A stretch of DNA of 57,096 bases from Bacteroidales bacterium (lineage in GTDB: Bacteria; Bacteroidota; Bacteroidia; Bacteroidales; UBA3663): contig JAFSKF010000043.1 in NCBI GenBank assembly GCA_017449065.1, forward strand, positions 1 through 57,096, in the 5' to 3' direction. Shown here in pieces: positions 1-9,944 of the stretch. Below the pieces are notes generated by a model. The model saw only the letters and a list, made by a program, of their open reading frames with translations, had not been told where the DNA came from and searched no databases. Made by a program: the position numbers and the translations under genes. Positions within the stretch are counted from its first letter, which is position 1; each line of letters begins with the position of its first letter.

Positions 1-479
1 AGATTGTGGCAGGCAAGTCCTACATCATCAAGTGGACGAGCGGCGACGACTTCACCCCGACCTTCGAGGGTGTCACCGTCAGCAGTGCCGCCCCCGCTGA
101 CGTAGAGGGCACTGCCGCCAACTTCCACGGCATCTATACCCCCTACAGCACTGGCGGCGAGAACAAGTCGATGCTCTACCTCGGAGCCAACAACACGCTC
201 TACTATCCCAACGCCGCGATGACCATCAACGCCTTCCGCGCCTACTTCACGCTGAACGGCATCGAGGCCGGCCCTGCCAGCAGCTCTGCACCCGCAGCCG
301 TCCGCGCCTTCGTGCTGAACTTCGGCGACGAAAGCACCGGCATCTTCTCTCTTTCTACGGACACCAAGGACTTTAAGGACAACGCCGCATGGTACGACAT
401 GCAGGGCCGCCGCCTCACGGGCAAGCCCTCACGCGCAGGCGTATATATTAATAATGGTAACAAGGTCGTGATAAAATAA
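1..479 (+). CDS. C-terminal part of a secreted or surface protein (5' end outside window)
   Basis: The reading frame is open from the window edge to the TAA at 477-479, so this is only the tail of a longer gene. The last residues read as a YDMQGRRL-GKPSRAGVYI-GNKVVIK type ending, which is very common at the C-terminus of large secreted Prevotella and Bacteroides proteins and is thought to serve in surface display or export. The part before it is rich in Thr, Ser, Ala and Gly and looks like a beta-sandwich, but no enzyme motif is visible. The first in-frame start-like codon (GTG at 6) is not a convincing start. Function cannot be given from the fragment. Confidence 0.7.
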   Translation, partial: IVAGKSYIIKWTSGDDFTPTFEGVTVSSAAPADVEGTAANFHGIYTPYSTGGENKSMLYLGANNTLYYPNAAMTINAFRAYFTLNGIEAGPASSSAPAAVRAFVLNFGDESTGIFSLSTDTKDFKDNAAWYDMQGRRLTGKPSRAGVYINNGNKVVIK

Positions 480-564
480 ATCCTTCAAATCCTTCCAATC
501 CAGCCCGCAGGGCGATGTGATATAAAAACAAGGATTAAAAGGACTTGTGAGATTTGAAAGATTT
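479..564. repeat. 9-bp C-rich tandem array with inverted copies
   Basis: Three 9-bp units (AATCCTTCA, AATCCTTCC, AATCCAGCC) run from 479 to 505, starting on the last base of the surface-protein stop codon. Inverted copies follow: AAGGATT at 530-536 and a longer GATTTGAAAGATTT at 551-564. Direct units plus an inverted copy would fold as an RNA hairpin. The layout resembles the arrays at 997-1046 and 52547-52715. Confidence 0.6.
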
Positions 565-615
565 AAATTAATTTATATGATTTCTCGCCGTCAGGCGACT
601 AAAAACAACAATACA

Positions 616-804
616 ATGAACAAGAAAGATTATCAGAAGCCAGCCATGCGGGAAGTAAAGATTCAGGTTGCAAACATTATTTGCACAAGTACTGGTGTAG
701 CAGACGTTGAAACCGGCGACATCGGTATCAGCTACGGTGGCGGAGGCAGCGGTCCCGCCCATGCCCGCAGCTTTGGCGGCGCTCTCTGGGGTGACGAAGA
801 ATAA
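616..804 (+). CDS. Small gly-rich peptide of the KKDYxKPxMR family, unknown function
   Basis: This 62-aa product starts at ATG 616 (MNKKDYQKP); a longer reading from 547 adds residues unlike the family. The N-terminal half (residues 1-30) follows a pattern I know from many short Prevotella/Bacteroides peptides, in which a KKxYxKPxMRxVxxQ segment precedes a variable tail. The tail here holds GGGGSGP, ALW and ends in an acidic GDEE. There is no hydrophobic segment long enough for a membrane span. Such peptides often lie next to surface-protein genes, as here. A constant front and a variable glycine-rich end recall a leader and core, but no modification or export gene is nearby. The function is unknown. 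Confidence 0.65.
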   Translation: MNKKDYQKPAMREVKIQVANIICTSTGVADVETGDIGISYGGGGSGPAHARSFGGALWGDEE

Positions 805-814
805 CCTATCCCAT

Positions 815-840
815 GTAGCCGAGGGTACACCCTCGGCTGC
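815..840 (+). terminator. Strong hairpin after the small peptide gene
   Basis: AGCCGAGGG (817-825) pairs with CCCTCGGCT (830-838) around a TACA loop, and one more wobble and one G-C pair extend the stem. It starts 11 bases after the stop codon. There is no T tract behind it, so it may be an RNA-stabilising hairpin rather than a classical terminator. Confidence 0.55.
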
Positions 841-921
841 AACTTCGCTCAATATAGCTCCGCCTATGCAACAAAGGAGTGTAAAGAACACTAAAGGAAC
901 ATTAAAGGAGCACCTAAGGAA

Positions 922-951
922 AAGGCACTCCGTTTGATTACGGGGTGCCTT
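922..951 (+). terminator. Hairpin, possible transcription terminator
   Basis: AAGGCACTCCG (922-932) pairs with CGGGGTGCCTT (941-951) over an 8-base loop with one G-T pair. It is followed by a mixed AT stretch rather than a clean T run. It may end transcription from the small peptide gene. Confidence 0.5.
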
Positions 952-996
952 CAATATGTTTGATATACCTTTTGCCTACCCTTGGCCTACTGTTGC

Positions 997-1046
997 TATA
1001 CCCTTTATATACCCTACATATACCCTTTGGGTATGCTAAGGGTATA
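997..1046. repeat. 11-bp C-rich tandem array with inverted copy
   Basis: Three direct units, TATACCCTTTA (997-1007), TATACCCTACA (1008-1018) and TATACCCTTTG (1019-1029), are followed by an inverted copy AAGGGTATA at 1038-1046. The third unit and the inverted copy can form a 9-bp stem. The element lies between two convergent genes. Confidence 0.65.
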
Positions 1047-1132
1047 GGTAAGGTAGGTGAAAGAGTTTTTAAGTGCTTTTTAAGACTTTGCCAGCTGTTG
1101 TTTGTCTTGCAGATTGACCTGTCTGCTTCGGT

Positions 1133-2383
1133 TTACAGTTCATCCCAACGTATTGAGTATGATTCAAGCACTTTTAGTGGTATTTTCAGGTCTGTGGCAG
1201 TCTTGCGCCAGTCTTTGATGACGGCACGTTCCTCCTCAATGATTTCTGCAGCTTCCTGTCTTTCGAGCATATAACTTTCGCTTGCTGAGAGCAGGGTATT
1301 AACGTCCGACTCTTCTGTATAAGCGTCGATGAGCAAGCATTGATGCGATTTCGCTCCAGGGTTGATGTCGTATGCAGGTGAGAGTGTCCAACCTTTTGGA
1401 GTAAGCAAGAAGCCGTGATTGCGGAAGTGGTCGTCGGTGTTACCGAACATGATGTTGAAAGCCACTCGGCGATAGAGTTCCCTGAGATTCTGCCGCACAT
1501 CGGTACAATCGCGAAGAATGAAGTCCACGATGTCGAGATAGCCATTTCCTGTACTGCAACCTGCTCCATCATCAAGACCGAGCAACGACATGGCAGAAGC
1601 GAAATGAATACGACGGCCATCCTTTGTCCTGTCGAAACGTTCGGAGAGTAGCAGGTCGCGGTCTTTGGAAATCCTGATGGTGCGGGTCTTTGCTACATGA
1701 ATACCAGCTTTGGCTGCAAGTTGATGAGAGAAGTGCTCTATGAGTTCTGTATTATCCAAGTCCTTTTTTGACGGGAACTTGGCCACATATAGTGTACCAT
1801 CGGTATCGATGACGTTCGCTTTGGGACGAGCGCCACCAAGAGAGGTTCCTGGGTCTATCAACTGGTCGAGCCAGCGTTGTTCCGGCAATTCATTGCGTTC
1901 TTCAGCCTGTTCAATCTCATGGCATGCATCGCACAAGGCACGAAGGTTCTCAATAGGAGGAACAAGGTATTTTGCACTTGAATTGATGTACTCATCGCAA
2001 TTTTCCTCTTTGTATCGTATGCCGCCTATGCGAGTGAAGTCCTCAATACCGATGAGGTAGTCGTAATTGGTAAGCATACGTATAGGTCTTCCTTCTGATT
2101 GTGCAGTTAGTCGCTCTCTGCGGTCAAGCAGTAAGCGTCCCCAACGATCGGGGAATGAATCCTTGACGAAACCAAACACATTATCATTGCCGCGAGGATG
2201 CTGCAACGAAGGAACATTCATCAAATCGCCACTCAGCAGAAAGCCGGCATGCTGTTTTAGCCATTGGCGAGAAAACTCAAAGACAAAATGATCTTTACCA
2301 AGAACATGCTCGTATCCTAATACTCCTATCTTCTGGGCAGTAGAGAGGAAATCAAAATCTGCGTAAACCGTTATTCTTTTCAT
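1133..2383 (-). CDS. hipA: HipA-like serine/threonine kinase toxin
   Basis: This 416-aa protein has the HipA fold order: an N-terminal couple domain (about residues 1-110), then the kinase body. A glycine-rich loop GTSLGGARPKA lies at 179-189, followed by the lysine of the AKFPS strand at 202. The catalytic segment NTDDHFRN (315-322) and the metal-binding PAYDI (336-340) match the HipA family. HipA kinases phosphorylate translation-related targets such as tRNA synthetases and cause dormancy; the target here is unknown. The start codon overlaps the stop of the antitoxin gene by four bases (ATGA), so the two are translated together. All key residues are present, so the toxin looks active. Confidence 0.9.
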   Translation of the reverse strand: MKRITVYADFDFLSTAQKIGVLGYEHVLGKDHFVFEFSRQWLKQHAGFLLSGDLMNVPSLQHPRGNDNVFGFVKDSFPDRWGRLLLDRRERLTAQSEGRPIRMLTNYDYLIGIEDFTRIGGIRYKEENCDEYINSSAKYLVPPIENLRALCDACHEIEQAEERNELPEQRWLDQLIDPGTSLGGARPKANVIDTDGTLYVAKFPSKKDLDNTELIEHFSHQLAAKAGIHVAKTRTIRISKDRDLLLSERFDRTKDGRRIHFASAMSLLGLDDGAGCSTGNGYLDIVDFILRDCTDVRQNLRELYRRVAFNIMFGNTDDHFRNHGFLLTPKGWTLSPAYDINPGAKSHQCLLIDAYTEESDVNTLLSASESYMLERQEAAEIIEEERAVIKDWRKTATDLKIPLKVLESYSIRWDEL

Positions 2384-2679
2384 TTTCTCAATAATTCTGC
2401 ATCCTGAAGTTGTCTGCCAAGTGCGTCGTCGGCAGCAAGCAGGGTGATGTCGTTTTCCAAGTTTAGCGCAAAGAGTACACGCGCATAAATGCCCATAGAG
2501 ACCGTCGGATCACCATGTTCTACTTTCGAGATAGTCAGTCGCGTCACCGTTGCCCTGTCTGCTATGTCCTGCATGGAGAGATGCCTGCGCTTACGTGCCA
2601 GCATAATCTGCTCTCCCATGATTTTCAGGTTCTGGCTCAATGCTCTTGGCATCATTTTTCCAAATGTATTCTTTCCCAT
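2380..2679 (-). CDS. hipB: HipB-like XRE antitoxin and autorepressor
   Basis: This 99-aa protein has a helix-turn-helix of the XRE (Cro/C1) type across about residues 30-80, with a recognition segment around VTRLTISKVEHG. HipB proteins bind and silence HipA and repress their own operon as a dimer on inverted repeats. A perfect 12-bp inverted repeat sits just upstream (2708-2739) over the promoter, which supports autorepression. The first ATG at 2679 is 20 bases from the -7 box; a second Met at residues 9-10 is a possible later start. The gene precedes hipA with a four-base overlap. Confidence 0.88.
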   Translation of the reverse strand: MGKNTFGKMMPRALSQNLKIMGEQIMLARKRRHLSMQDIADRATVTRLTISKVEHGDPTVSMGIYARVLFALNLENDITLLAADDALGRQLQDAELLRK

Positions 2680-2698
2680 AATTGTATATTATTGGGTG

Positions 2699-2739
2699 CA
2701 AAGGTAATTCAAAATGTTTAATATAACAAACATTTTGAA
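2699..2739 (-). promoter_or_regulatory. hipBA promoter and inverted-repeat operator
   Basis: On the minus strand a perfect -7 box TACCTTTG lies at 2699-2706. A perfect 12-bp inverted repeat, TTCAAAATGTTT at 2708-2719 and AAACATTTTGAA at 2728-2739, lies directly upstream of it with an 8-base spacer. A TTTG inside the distal arm is 20 bases from the -7 box and fits the -33 element. A dimer bound here would cover the promoter. Confidence 0.75.
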
Positions 2740-2865
2740 GAAAATCTATATCTTGGGCATTGTTTTTGTTCGTTTAGCGTGATAATAGTGAATATGGTGG
2801 AACTTTTTTCCTGTTTCTATTCTGGAAATTTGTTAAAAGGTCATTTTTTGCCTAAGCTTTCATGC

Positions 2866-5235
2866 TTACTTCACTACAGGAATCTCCAGCAGGAACGGAT
2901 CTGCAAGACACTGGACATTAACCTTCACCTGAATGGTGCCCGTTTCGTGGGTCGATTGGATGCGGAGGAGGGCAGATCCGAAGTAGGAAGTAATGGAGTT
3001 GCCCGTAAAGCCGTCACGACGGAAGTCTCCGGTTTCGATGCCTAACAAGCGTCCGGGGCCGGAGACTTCAACTGTAATCAGGCGGGGATCCATCTGTTGT
3101 TTGCGTCCCTCTTTATCGACCAACGTCAGACGGACGTGAGCAACGTTCTGCTGACTGCCTCCCACGCGACTCATATCGGCAGGAAGGGCATGAAGCACGG
3201 GAGCATCGTTAGCCATCAGCAGATTGGCTACGGGTCCGTGGTTGATCAGGCTGTCGCGAAGGATAGGCTTCCCGTCCTTGTAGCCAATGGCGAGAATCTT
3301 GCCTTTGCGGGCAGGCAACTGGAGCGTAATCGTGTGATCCGGATATTGGTTCGTGATGCGCGGCTTGAGAGGCAGTTGCGGATTGCTCCACATGGGGAAG
3401 AAGAACTGCACGCTGTCGCAAGTGGTGTAGCAACGCACTTGCACGGTACGTCCGTCGCTGAAAGGCAGGTCCCAGGTGTCGGCCATAATCGGATACTGCC
3501 AATGGTCGGTACCGATGGCCTGATCGAAGCAGTTGTCGCGCACCACCAGCTTCAGGAAATCTTTTTCCGGTTTCCATACCGTATGGAAATAGGCAGCTTG
3601 AGGTCGCTCCTCCAGAGTCATGTCGAAAGGACAGGAGCACCAGCCTTTGGCCGGCCAAGGCGACGATTCACCATGATAATCGACACCTGCCCAAAGGAAC
3701 GAGCCGGCAATAAAGTCGTTCTCTTCCACGAAGTTCCAGGGATTGCGCTCTTCCCAATCGCGGACAATGTCTTCGCGCAAGCCGCTGAAATAGACAAAGG
3801 CTTCGGTGACCAGCATCTTGCGATCCGGGTGACGGCGATGGTCGCCCATCATGCGATTCTCCAGATAGTTATAGCCCATCACATCGGTGACGCTTCCGAA
3901 CTTATCAGCAAAGCCCTGCTGACCTGCCATAATCGTCGGACGAGTGTTGTCTAACCGATGTACAACATCGTTCAGCATGCGTGCCCGATCCACCCCCTCG
4001 TCGGTATCGAGCCATGCTTCCTGCAGTTCGTTACCGATGCTCCACAGAATTACCGAAGGGTGATTGCGATGAGAAACCACCATATCGGAGATGTCCTGCA
4101 CGGCACATTCGTCGAAGAAAGGTTCGTAGTAGCCCGATTTCCACTTGTCGAACGCCTCATCGATCACCATGAGGCCCAAAGTGTCGCAAATGGTAAGCAG
4201 TTCGTCTGCGGCGGGATTGTGTGACGAACGGATTGCATTACAACCAAAAGCCTTCAGGGTTTGCAGACGTCGTTCCATCACTCTGTCGGGCACCGCAACA
4301 CCCAGCGTACCGGCATCCTGATGCAGACAGACTCCTTTCAGTTTCATGGGGCGTCCGTTCAGTTCAAAACCTTTGTCGGCATCGAAGCTGAAGCGGCGAA
4401 CGCCAAACGGAGTGTCCTTCTCGTCCACCAGTTTTCCTCTGCCGTTATATACGCGCGTGCGTAATGTATATAGGTAAGGATCGTCGATATCCCAGAGGCG
4501 CGGTTGGCTGAGGGTCGCACTTTTCTGGAAACTTTTTACGATCACCTTACCTTGCGCATCCAGCACCTGAAACGACACTTTGCAGTCAGCCCCGTTTTCC
4601 AGATCGGTTTCCGGCTGGAGCGTCCATTGCCCGTCATTGTAGGAGACTTTGGCGAACACACCCCACGTTTTCAGGTGCTGCGGGCGGGTAACCTGCAGGG
4701 TGACGTGCCGATAGATGCCGGCTCCCGTGTACCAACGTGACTGTTCCTCGGTATTCAGATGCACCACCAGACGGTTGATTCCGCGACGGTTCAGATAAGG
4801 CGTCATGTCGAACTCAAAGCCCGTATATCCGTACATGTGATACCCTAACCGATGTCCGTTGAGCCACACCGTTGCCCGGTGGTAAGCCGCACCGAAATGG
4901 ATGGCAACGGCATCGTCGGATGGGATGCCGGTGGGCAAAACAAAATCTTTCACGTAGATGCCTTGTCCGCCTGCCAGATAACCGGCAGATCCGCCTTTCT
5001 GGGGATCGATGGGAAGTGAAATGCTCCAATCGTGTGGCAACTGAACCTCCTGGAACTGGGTTTGATCAATGGGTTCCGATTGATTCAGACGCTCCACGCA
5101 ACGGTTCACTTCTGTTGTGTCCTGACAAAGGTGAAATTGCCAGCCATAGTCGAAAACCAAAGTCTGACGTGGAGGGGTGGCCATCAATCCGCCTACCGAT
5201 AGGATGGAAACTGCGAGAAAGACAAAAAATTTCAT
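2866..5235 (-). CDS. Secreted GH2 family beta-galactosidase-like enzyme
   Basis: The chosen ATG at 5235 gives 789 aa with a signal peptide (residues 1 to about 19, hydrophobic FFVFLAVSILSVGGLMA); a longer frame from 5295 runs across the promoter and is unlikely. The domain order is a GH2 jelly-roll (about 25-180), an immunoglobulin-like domain (about 185-285), the TIM barrel (about 290-560), and a tail like DUF4982 plus an Ig-like domain. The acid/base is Glu403 in SIGNELQ and the nucleophile is Glu478 in LVTEAF; SSHNP (337-341) and DEAFD (359-363) are also typical. It probably removes beta-linked galactose or a related sugar in the periplasm. The exact substrate cannot be read from sequence. 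It has its own promoter. Confidence 0.9.
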   Translation of the reverse strand: MKFFVFLAVSILSVGGLMATPPRQTLVFDYGWQFHLCQDTTEVNRCVERLNQSEPIDQTQFQEVQLPHDWSISLPIDPQKGGSAGYLAGGQGIYVKDFVLPTGIPSDDAVAIHFGAAYHRATVWLNGHRLGYHMYGYTGFEFDMTPYLNRRGINRLVVHLNTEEQSRWYTGAGIYRHVTLQVTRPQHLKTWGVFAKVSYNDGQWTLQPETDLENGADCKVSFQVLDAQGKVIVKSFQKSATLSQPRLWDIDDPYLYTLRTRVYNGRGKLVDEKDTPFGVRRFSFDADKGFELNGRPMKLKGVCLHQDAGTLGVAVPDRVMERRLQTLKAFGCNAIRSSHNPAADELLTICDTLGLMVIDEAFDKWKSGYYEPFFDECAVQDISDMVVSHRNHPSVILWSIGNELQEAWLDTDEGVDRARMLNDVVHRLDNTRPTIMAGQQGFADKFGSVTDVMGYNYLENRMMGDHRRHPDRKMLVTEAFVYFSGLREDIVRDWEERNPWNFVEENDFIAGSFLWAGVDYHGESSPWPAKGWCSCPFDMTLEERPQAAYFHTVWKPEKDFLKLVVRDNCFDQAIGTDHWQYPIMADTWDLPFSDGRTVQVRCYTTCDSVQFFFPMWSNPQLPLKPRITNQYPDHTITLQLPARKGKILAIGYKDGKPILRDSLINHGPVANLLMANDAPVLHALPADMSRVGGSQQNVAHVRLTLVDKEGRKQQMDPRLITVEVSGPGRLLGIETGDFRRDGFTGNSITSYFGSALLRIQSTHETGTIQVKVNVQCLADPFLLEIPVVK

Positions 5236-5265
5236 AATCGAAAAGGTTATTGTTGAATATCGGTG

Positions 5266-5296
5266 CAAAGATAACTGAAAATTCAGAGATTGCAAC
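5266..5296 (-). promoter_or_regulatory. Promoter of the GH2 gene
   Basis: On the minus strand the -7 box TATCTTTG lies at 5266-5273 and a weaker -33 GTTG at 5293-5296, 19 bases apart. The start codon at 5235 is 30 bases downstream of the -7 box, which supports that start. Confidence 0.6.
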
Positions 5297-5368
5297 GAAA
5301 AATTGAAACAATTCTTTTCGATTATGAAAAATGTTATCCGGAATAGGATAATTAGGGGGAATAAAAAG

Positions 5369-6979
<1,611 letters not shown>

Positions 6980-7018
6980 TTATGAATACCTTAATAGATT
7001 TTTAATTGATGATTGAAG

Positions 7019-8602
7019 TTAGAACAGATTTCCGTCATTATTCTGGTTGGCTGTCTTTGCCTTCGACTTCGATTTCAGCTCGCAGAGTTGCTCGTAGCTG
7101 CGGTTGTAGGCCGGCATTTGCTCCAGCATCGAAACAAGTTCCTCGTTCGAAAGATCGGCATTGTCGAGCACATAGTAATTCTTTCGGATCTGCTCGATAC
7201 GCATTTCTTCCGCTGTCTCAGCACCATAATACCGGCTGATTTCTTCCAACCCTTCTTCGGTGGTTTGGACAGGCGTCGGTTCAGCGGGTCGGGTCGGTTG
7301 ATTTTCTGCAACCGGTTGTGATGTGGGTTGCAGTTCCGGGGCAGGTTGTACAGTTGGCTGAGGCTTCTCCTCTTCTGCCTCTACGGGCTCAGGCACGGTT
7401 TCTGTTTGTGGGGCTGATTCCGGTTCCTTCGGAGTTTCCTCGGCAACCGGTTCCTCTGTCGGCTTTTCCGGGGATTCGGGTTGTTTGGGTTCTTCTGGAA
7501 CCTCAGGCTGTTCTGGTTCTTTAGGCTGTTCGGATACCTCAGGTTTTGACGGATTCTCGTTAATTATGGGCTTGGTTACATCTGCGTTTGGAGCAGCAGG
7601 CGTAATGGCTCCGGTCGCTCCGTCCATTTCGAAACCGGCTGCCAAGATGATGATGCGAACATTCTCGTTCAGCGAGTCGTCCTGCAAAGCACCCCAAATA
7701 ACCTCGATATCCGGGCTCAGTCCCTCCACGAAGTGATTCAGTTCTTCGATTTCCTCCATCGAAACCGGATCTTTCTCAGAGAAACAGATTTCGAACAGCA
7801 GGCGTTTAGCTTCTGTAATCTTGTTGTCTTGCAAAAGCGGAGAAACGATGGCCGTTTCGATGGCTTTGGTTACACGATGTTCGCCCGATGCTTCGCCCAT
7901 CGAGATGAGGGCGACTCCACTGTTCTTGAGGGTTTTCTCCACATCGGCAAAGTCGAGATTGATATAGCCGGTTTTGTTGATGATGTCAGAAATGCTTCGG
8001 GTGGCATAGGTCAGCGTGTCATCGGCTTTCTTGAAGGCATTGAAGAACTTCAAGTCGGGATAGATATCGATGAGGCGGTTGTTGTTGACCACCAACAGGG
8101 CATCCACGTATTTGCGGATCTCAGCTACACCTTGCAGCGCCATACGGATCTTCTTCTGTCCCTCGAACTTGAAGGGAATGGTGACAATGCCGATGGTCAG
8201 GATGCCCATCTCGTGGGCAATGCGAGCTACAACAGGAGAAGCACCCGTTCCGGTGCCACCGCCCATGCCTGCCGTAATGAATACCATCTTCGAACCGTCG
8301 GACAAGGCGGTACGGATTGCGTCTTCATATTGAAGTGCAAAGGCCTGTGCCTTCTCTGGCTGTGCACCGGCACCTAGTCCCTCTTCCGAGATTTGCAGCT
8401 TGTTCGGAATGGGAGAATCCTCCAGTGCTGCCTTATCGGTATTTACAATCAGGAAAGAGACATCCTCGATGCCTTCTTTGAACATATTGCGCACAGCATT
8501 TGAACCGCCACCACCGACGCCCACTACTTTGATGATGGTTTTCATCTGTTCGGTGGTTTGAGCATAGCCGAATTGCAAAGTATCGTTTGAATTATTTTCC
8601 AT
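7019..8602 (-). CDS. ftsZ: Cell division protein FtsZ
   Basis: FtsZ is the tubulin-like GTPase that forms the division ring. The nucleotide loop GGGTGTG lies at residues 114-120 and the synergy loop NLDFADV at 216-222, so both halves of the GTPase site are present. The core ends near residue 330. An unusually long linker of about 110 residues follows, made mostly of Pro and Glu with short repeats such as KEPEQPE, and the protein ends in a charged tail (total 527 aa against roughly 380-430 in many bacteria). It is the last gene of the dcw run, 44 bases after ftsA. Confidence 0.97.
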   Translation of the reverse strand: MENNSNDTLQFGYAQTTEQMKTIIKVVGVGGGGSNAVRNMFKEGIEDVSFLIVNTDKAALEDSPIPNKLQISEEGLGAGAQPEKAQAFALQYEDAIRTALSDGSKMVFITAGMGGGTGTGASPVVARIAHEMGILTIGIVTIPFKFEGQKKIRMALQGVAEIRKYVDALLVVNNNRLIDIYPDLKFFNAFKKADDTLTYATRSISDIINKTGYINLDFADVEKTLKNSGVALISMGEASGEHRVTKAIETAIVSPLLQDNKITEAKRLLFEICFSEKDPVSMEEIEELNHFVEGLSPDIEVIWGALQDDSLNENVRIIILAAGFEMDGATGAITPAAPNADVTKPIINENPSKPEVSEQPKEPEQPEVPEEPKQPESPEKPTEEPVAEETPKEPESAPQTETVPEPVEAEEEKPQPTVQPAPELQPTSQPVAENQPTRPAEPTPVQTTEEGLEEISRYYGAETAEEMRIEQIRKNYYVLDNADLSNEELVSMLEQMPAYNRSYEQLCELKSKSKAKTANQNNDGNLF

Positions 8603-8646
8603 ATTTCGAAATATTTTACAAGTTAGAATGAAACAGACTCGGATGA

Positions 8647-9924
8647 TTATTCGTCAAGGCCGGAGAAGAGGTCCCCGAAGAATCCTCGAACACTCTTGGC
8701 AGCTGACTTTCTGCGTCCCGCAAACAAATCGTTTTTGCTTTCTTTCTTGCGTTCTTCCATTGTCGGTTTTGGAGTAACAGGGGTAGTTGTCGCAATCGGA
8801 GCAGGTTTCTTCTCTTCGACGAAGGTGTTTGTTTCTTCGCAAGAGACCTGACAGAGATTAAGCATCGTCATCAGCGAAGTGAGATAAGGCTTGCGTTCCG
8901 AAGATGCGTAGCGAAGTGTGTTGCAGCTGCGGGTATTGATGCGGGTTACGTCCAGTCGTTTGCTGAAGAGCGCAGTCAGACCTTTCTGTACGGATCCGCC
9001 ACCTGTGAGTACGCAACCGGCTTCCAGTTGCCCCTTGAATCCGGTTTGGTTTACCTGCGATGCTATGTTGGCGACAATCTCCTCGTAGCGGCTTGCCACG
9101 ATGAGGTTCAGATCCTTGATGGGAATGGGTGTCGGGACAGTTGGCATGGAGGAGTTGTCTTCCGAGGGACGCGATGCGTCGCTCCAGGATGCTTTCAGTT
9201 CTTCAGCTTCTTCCAGTCGCAGACCGCGAGTGGCAATGTCGCGGGTAACTGCATGGCAGCCCAGAGGAATTACTGTAAGGAATTTCAGCTGAGTGTCCTT
9301 CCAAATGGAGAGAGAAGTGAGTTGGGCACCGAGGTTTACCAGCAGTACGCCTTTCTCTTTTTCTTCGGGAGTCAGAATATCGGCTTCGATGAGAGGTGTA
9401 GCCATCCAACCGGCAATCCGGATGTGAGCACGTTCCATGGCAGCCTGTAAACCCTGCTTCAGGCGACGTTCTGCCACAATCAACTGATGGTGAGCCGTAA
9501 TGTGCTGTCCATCGACCGTCTCTCCGTTGTTGTGCAGACCCAGTATGTCGTGTCCGGAGATATTCAGATTCAAACTTTTGGCGGCCAGATGCTGAACCAT
9601 TTCCTCGGATGGCATGCCTTCCTCGCCCATGAGGGAAGTCGGTTGGTATTCCATGCTGTGCATCGAAATGCCGCACAGACCTACGTAGGCGGTGTTCAGA
9701 TTGTTTGCTCCGAAGCTTTTGACGCGGTTGCTGAGTTTCTGCATCAGGCTTTTGATGCGAACGGCAGTGTCGTCAATGCCCACCACGCAGCCGTGGCTGA
9801 TACAACCTGCCGACGAAACGCTCTCGATGGCAGCCACTTCATGCTGACCTTTGTCATCGACCCAAGCAGCGGCTGCGCAGATGCGCGATGAGCCGAACTG
9901 AATAGCAGCGGTTAAGTTTCTCAT
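8647..9924 (-). CDS. ftsA: Cell division protein FtsA
   Basis: This 425-aa actin-like ATPase anchors FtsZ to the membrane. The N-terminus (AAIQFGSSRICAAA) is the phosphate 1 loop, ILTGGGSVQKGL near residue 310 is the adenosine-binding motif, and the C-terminus ends in an amphipathic stretch, RGFFGDLFSGLDE, of the membrane-targeting type. A basic, low-complexity linker (KPTMEERKKESKND) separates the core from that tail. It lies between ftsQ and ftsZ. Confidence 0.95.
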   Translation of the reverse strand: MRNLTAAIQFGSSRICAAAAWVDDKGQHEVAAIESVSSAGCISHGCVVGIDDTAVRIKSLMQKLSNRVKSFGANNLNTAYVGLCGISMHSMEYQPTSLMGEEGMPSEEMVQHLAAKSLNLNISGHDILGLHNNGETVDGQHITAHHQLIVAERRLKQGLQAAMERAHIRIAGWMATPLIEADILTPEEKEKGVLLVNLGAQLTSLSIWKDTQLKFLTVIPLGCHAVTRDIATRGLRLEEAEELKASWSDASRPSEDNSSMPTVPTPIPIKDLNLIVASRYEEIVANIASQVNQTGFKGQLEAGCVLTGGGSVQKGLTALFSKRLDVTRINTRSCNTLRYASSERKPYLTSLMTMLNLCQVSCEETNTFVEEKKPAPIATTTPVTPKPTMEERKKESKNDLFAGRRKSAAKSVRGFFGDLFSGLDE

Positions 9925-9944
9925 TTGTCTGATATTTATGATTG

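Larger units (their letters stand above)
805..1132. other. Intergenic region between convergent genes, hairpins and repeats
   Basis: These 328 bases hold no gene that I can support. They carry the GC-rich hairpin at 815-840, a second hairpin at 922-951 and the 11-bp tandem array at 997-1046. The genes on both sides end here: the small peptide gene on plus and hipA on minus. Confidence 0.7.
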
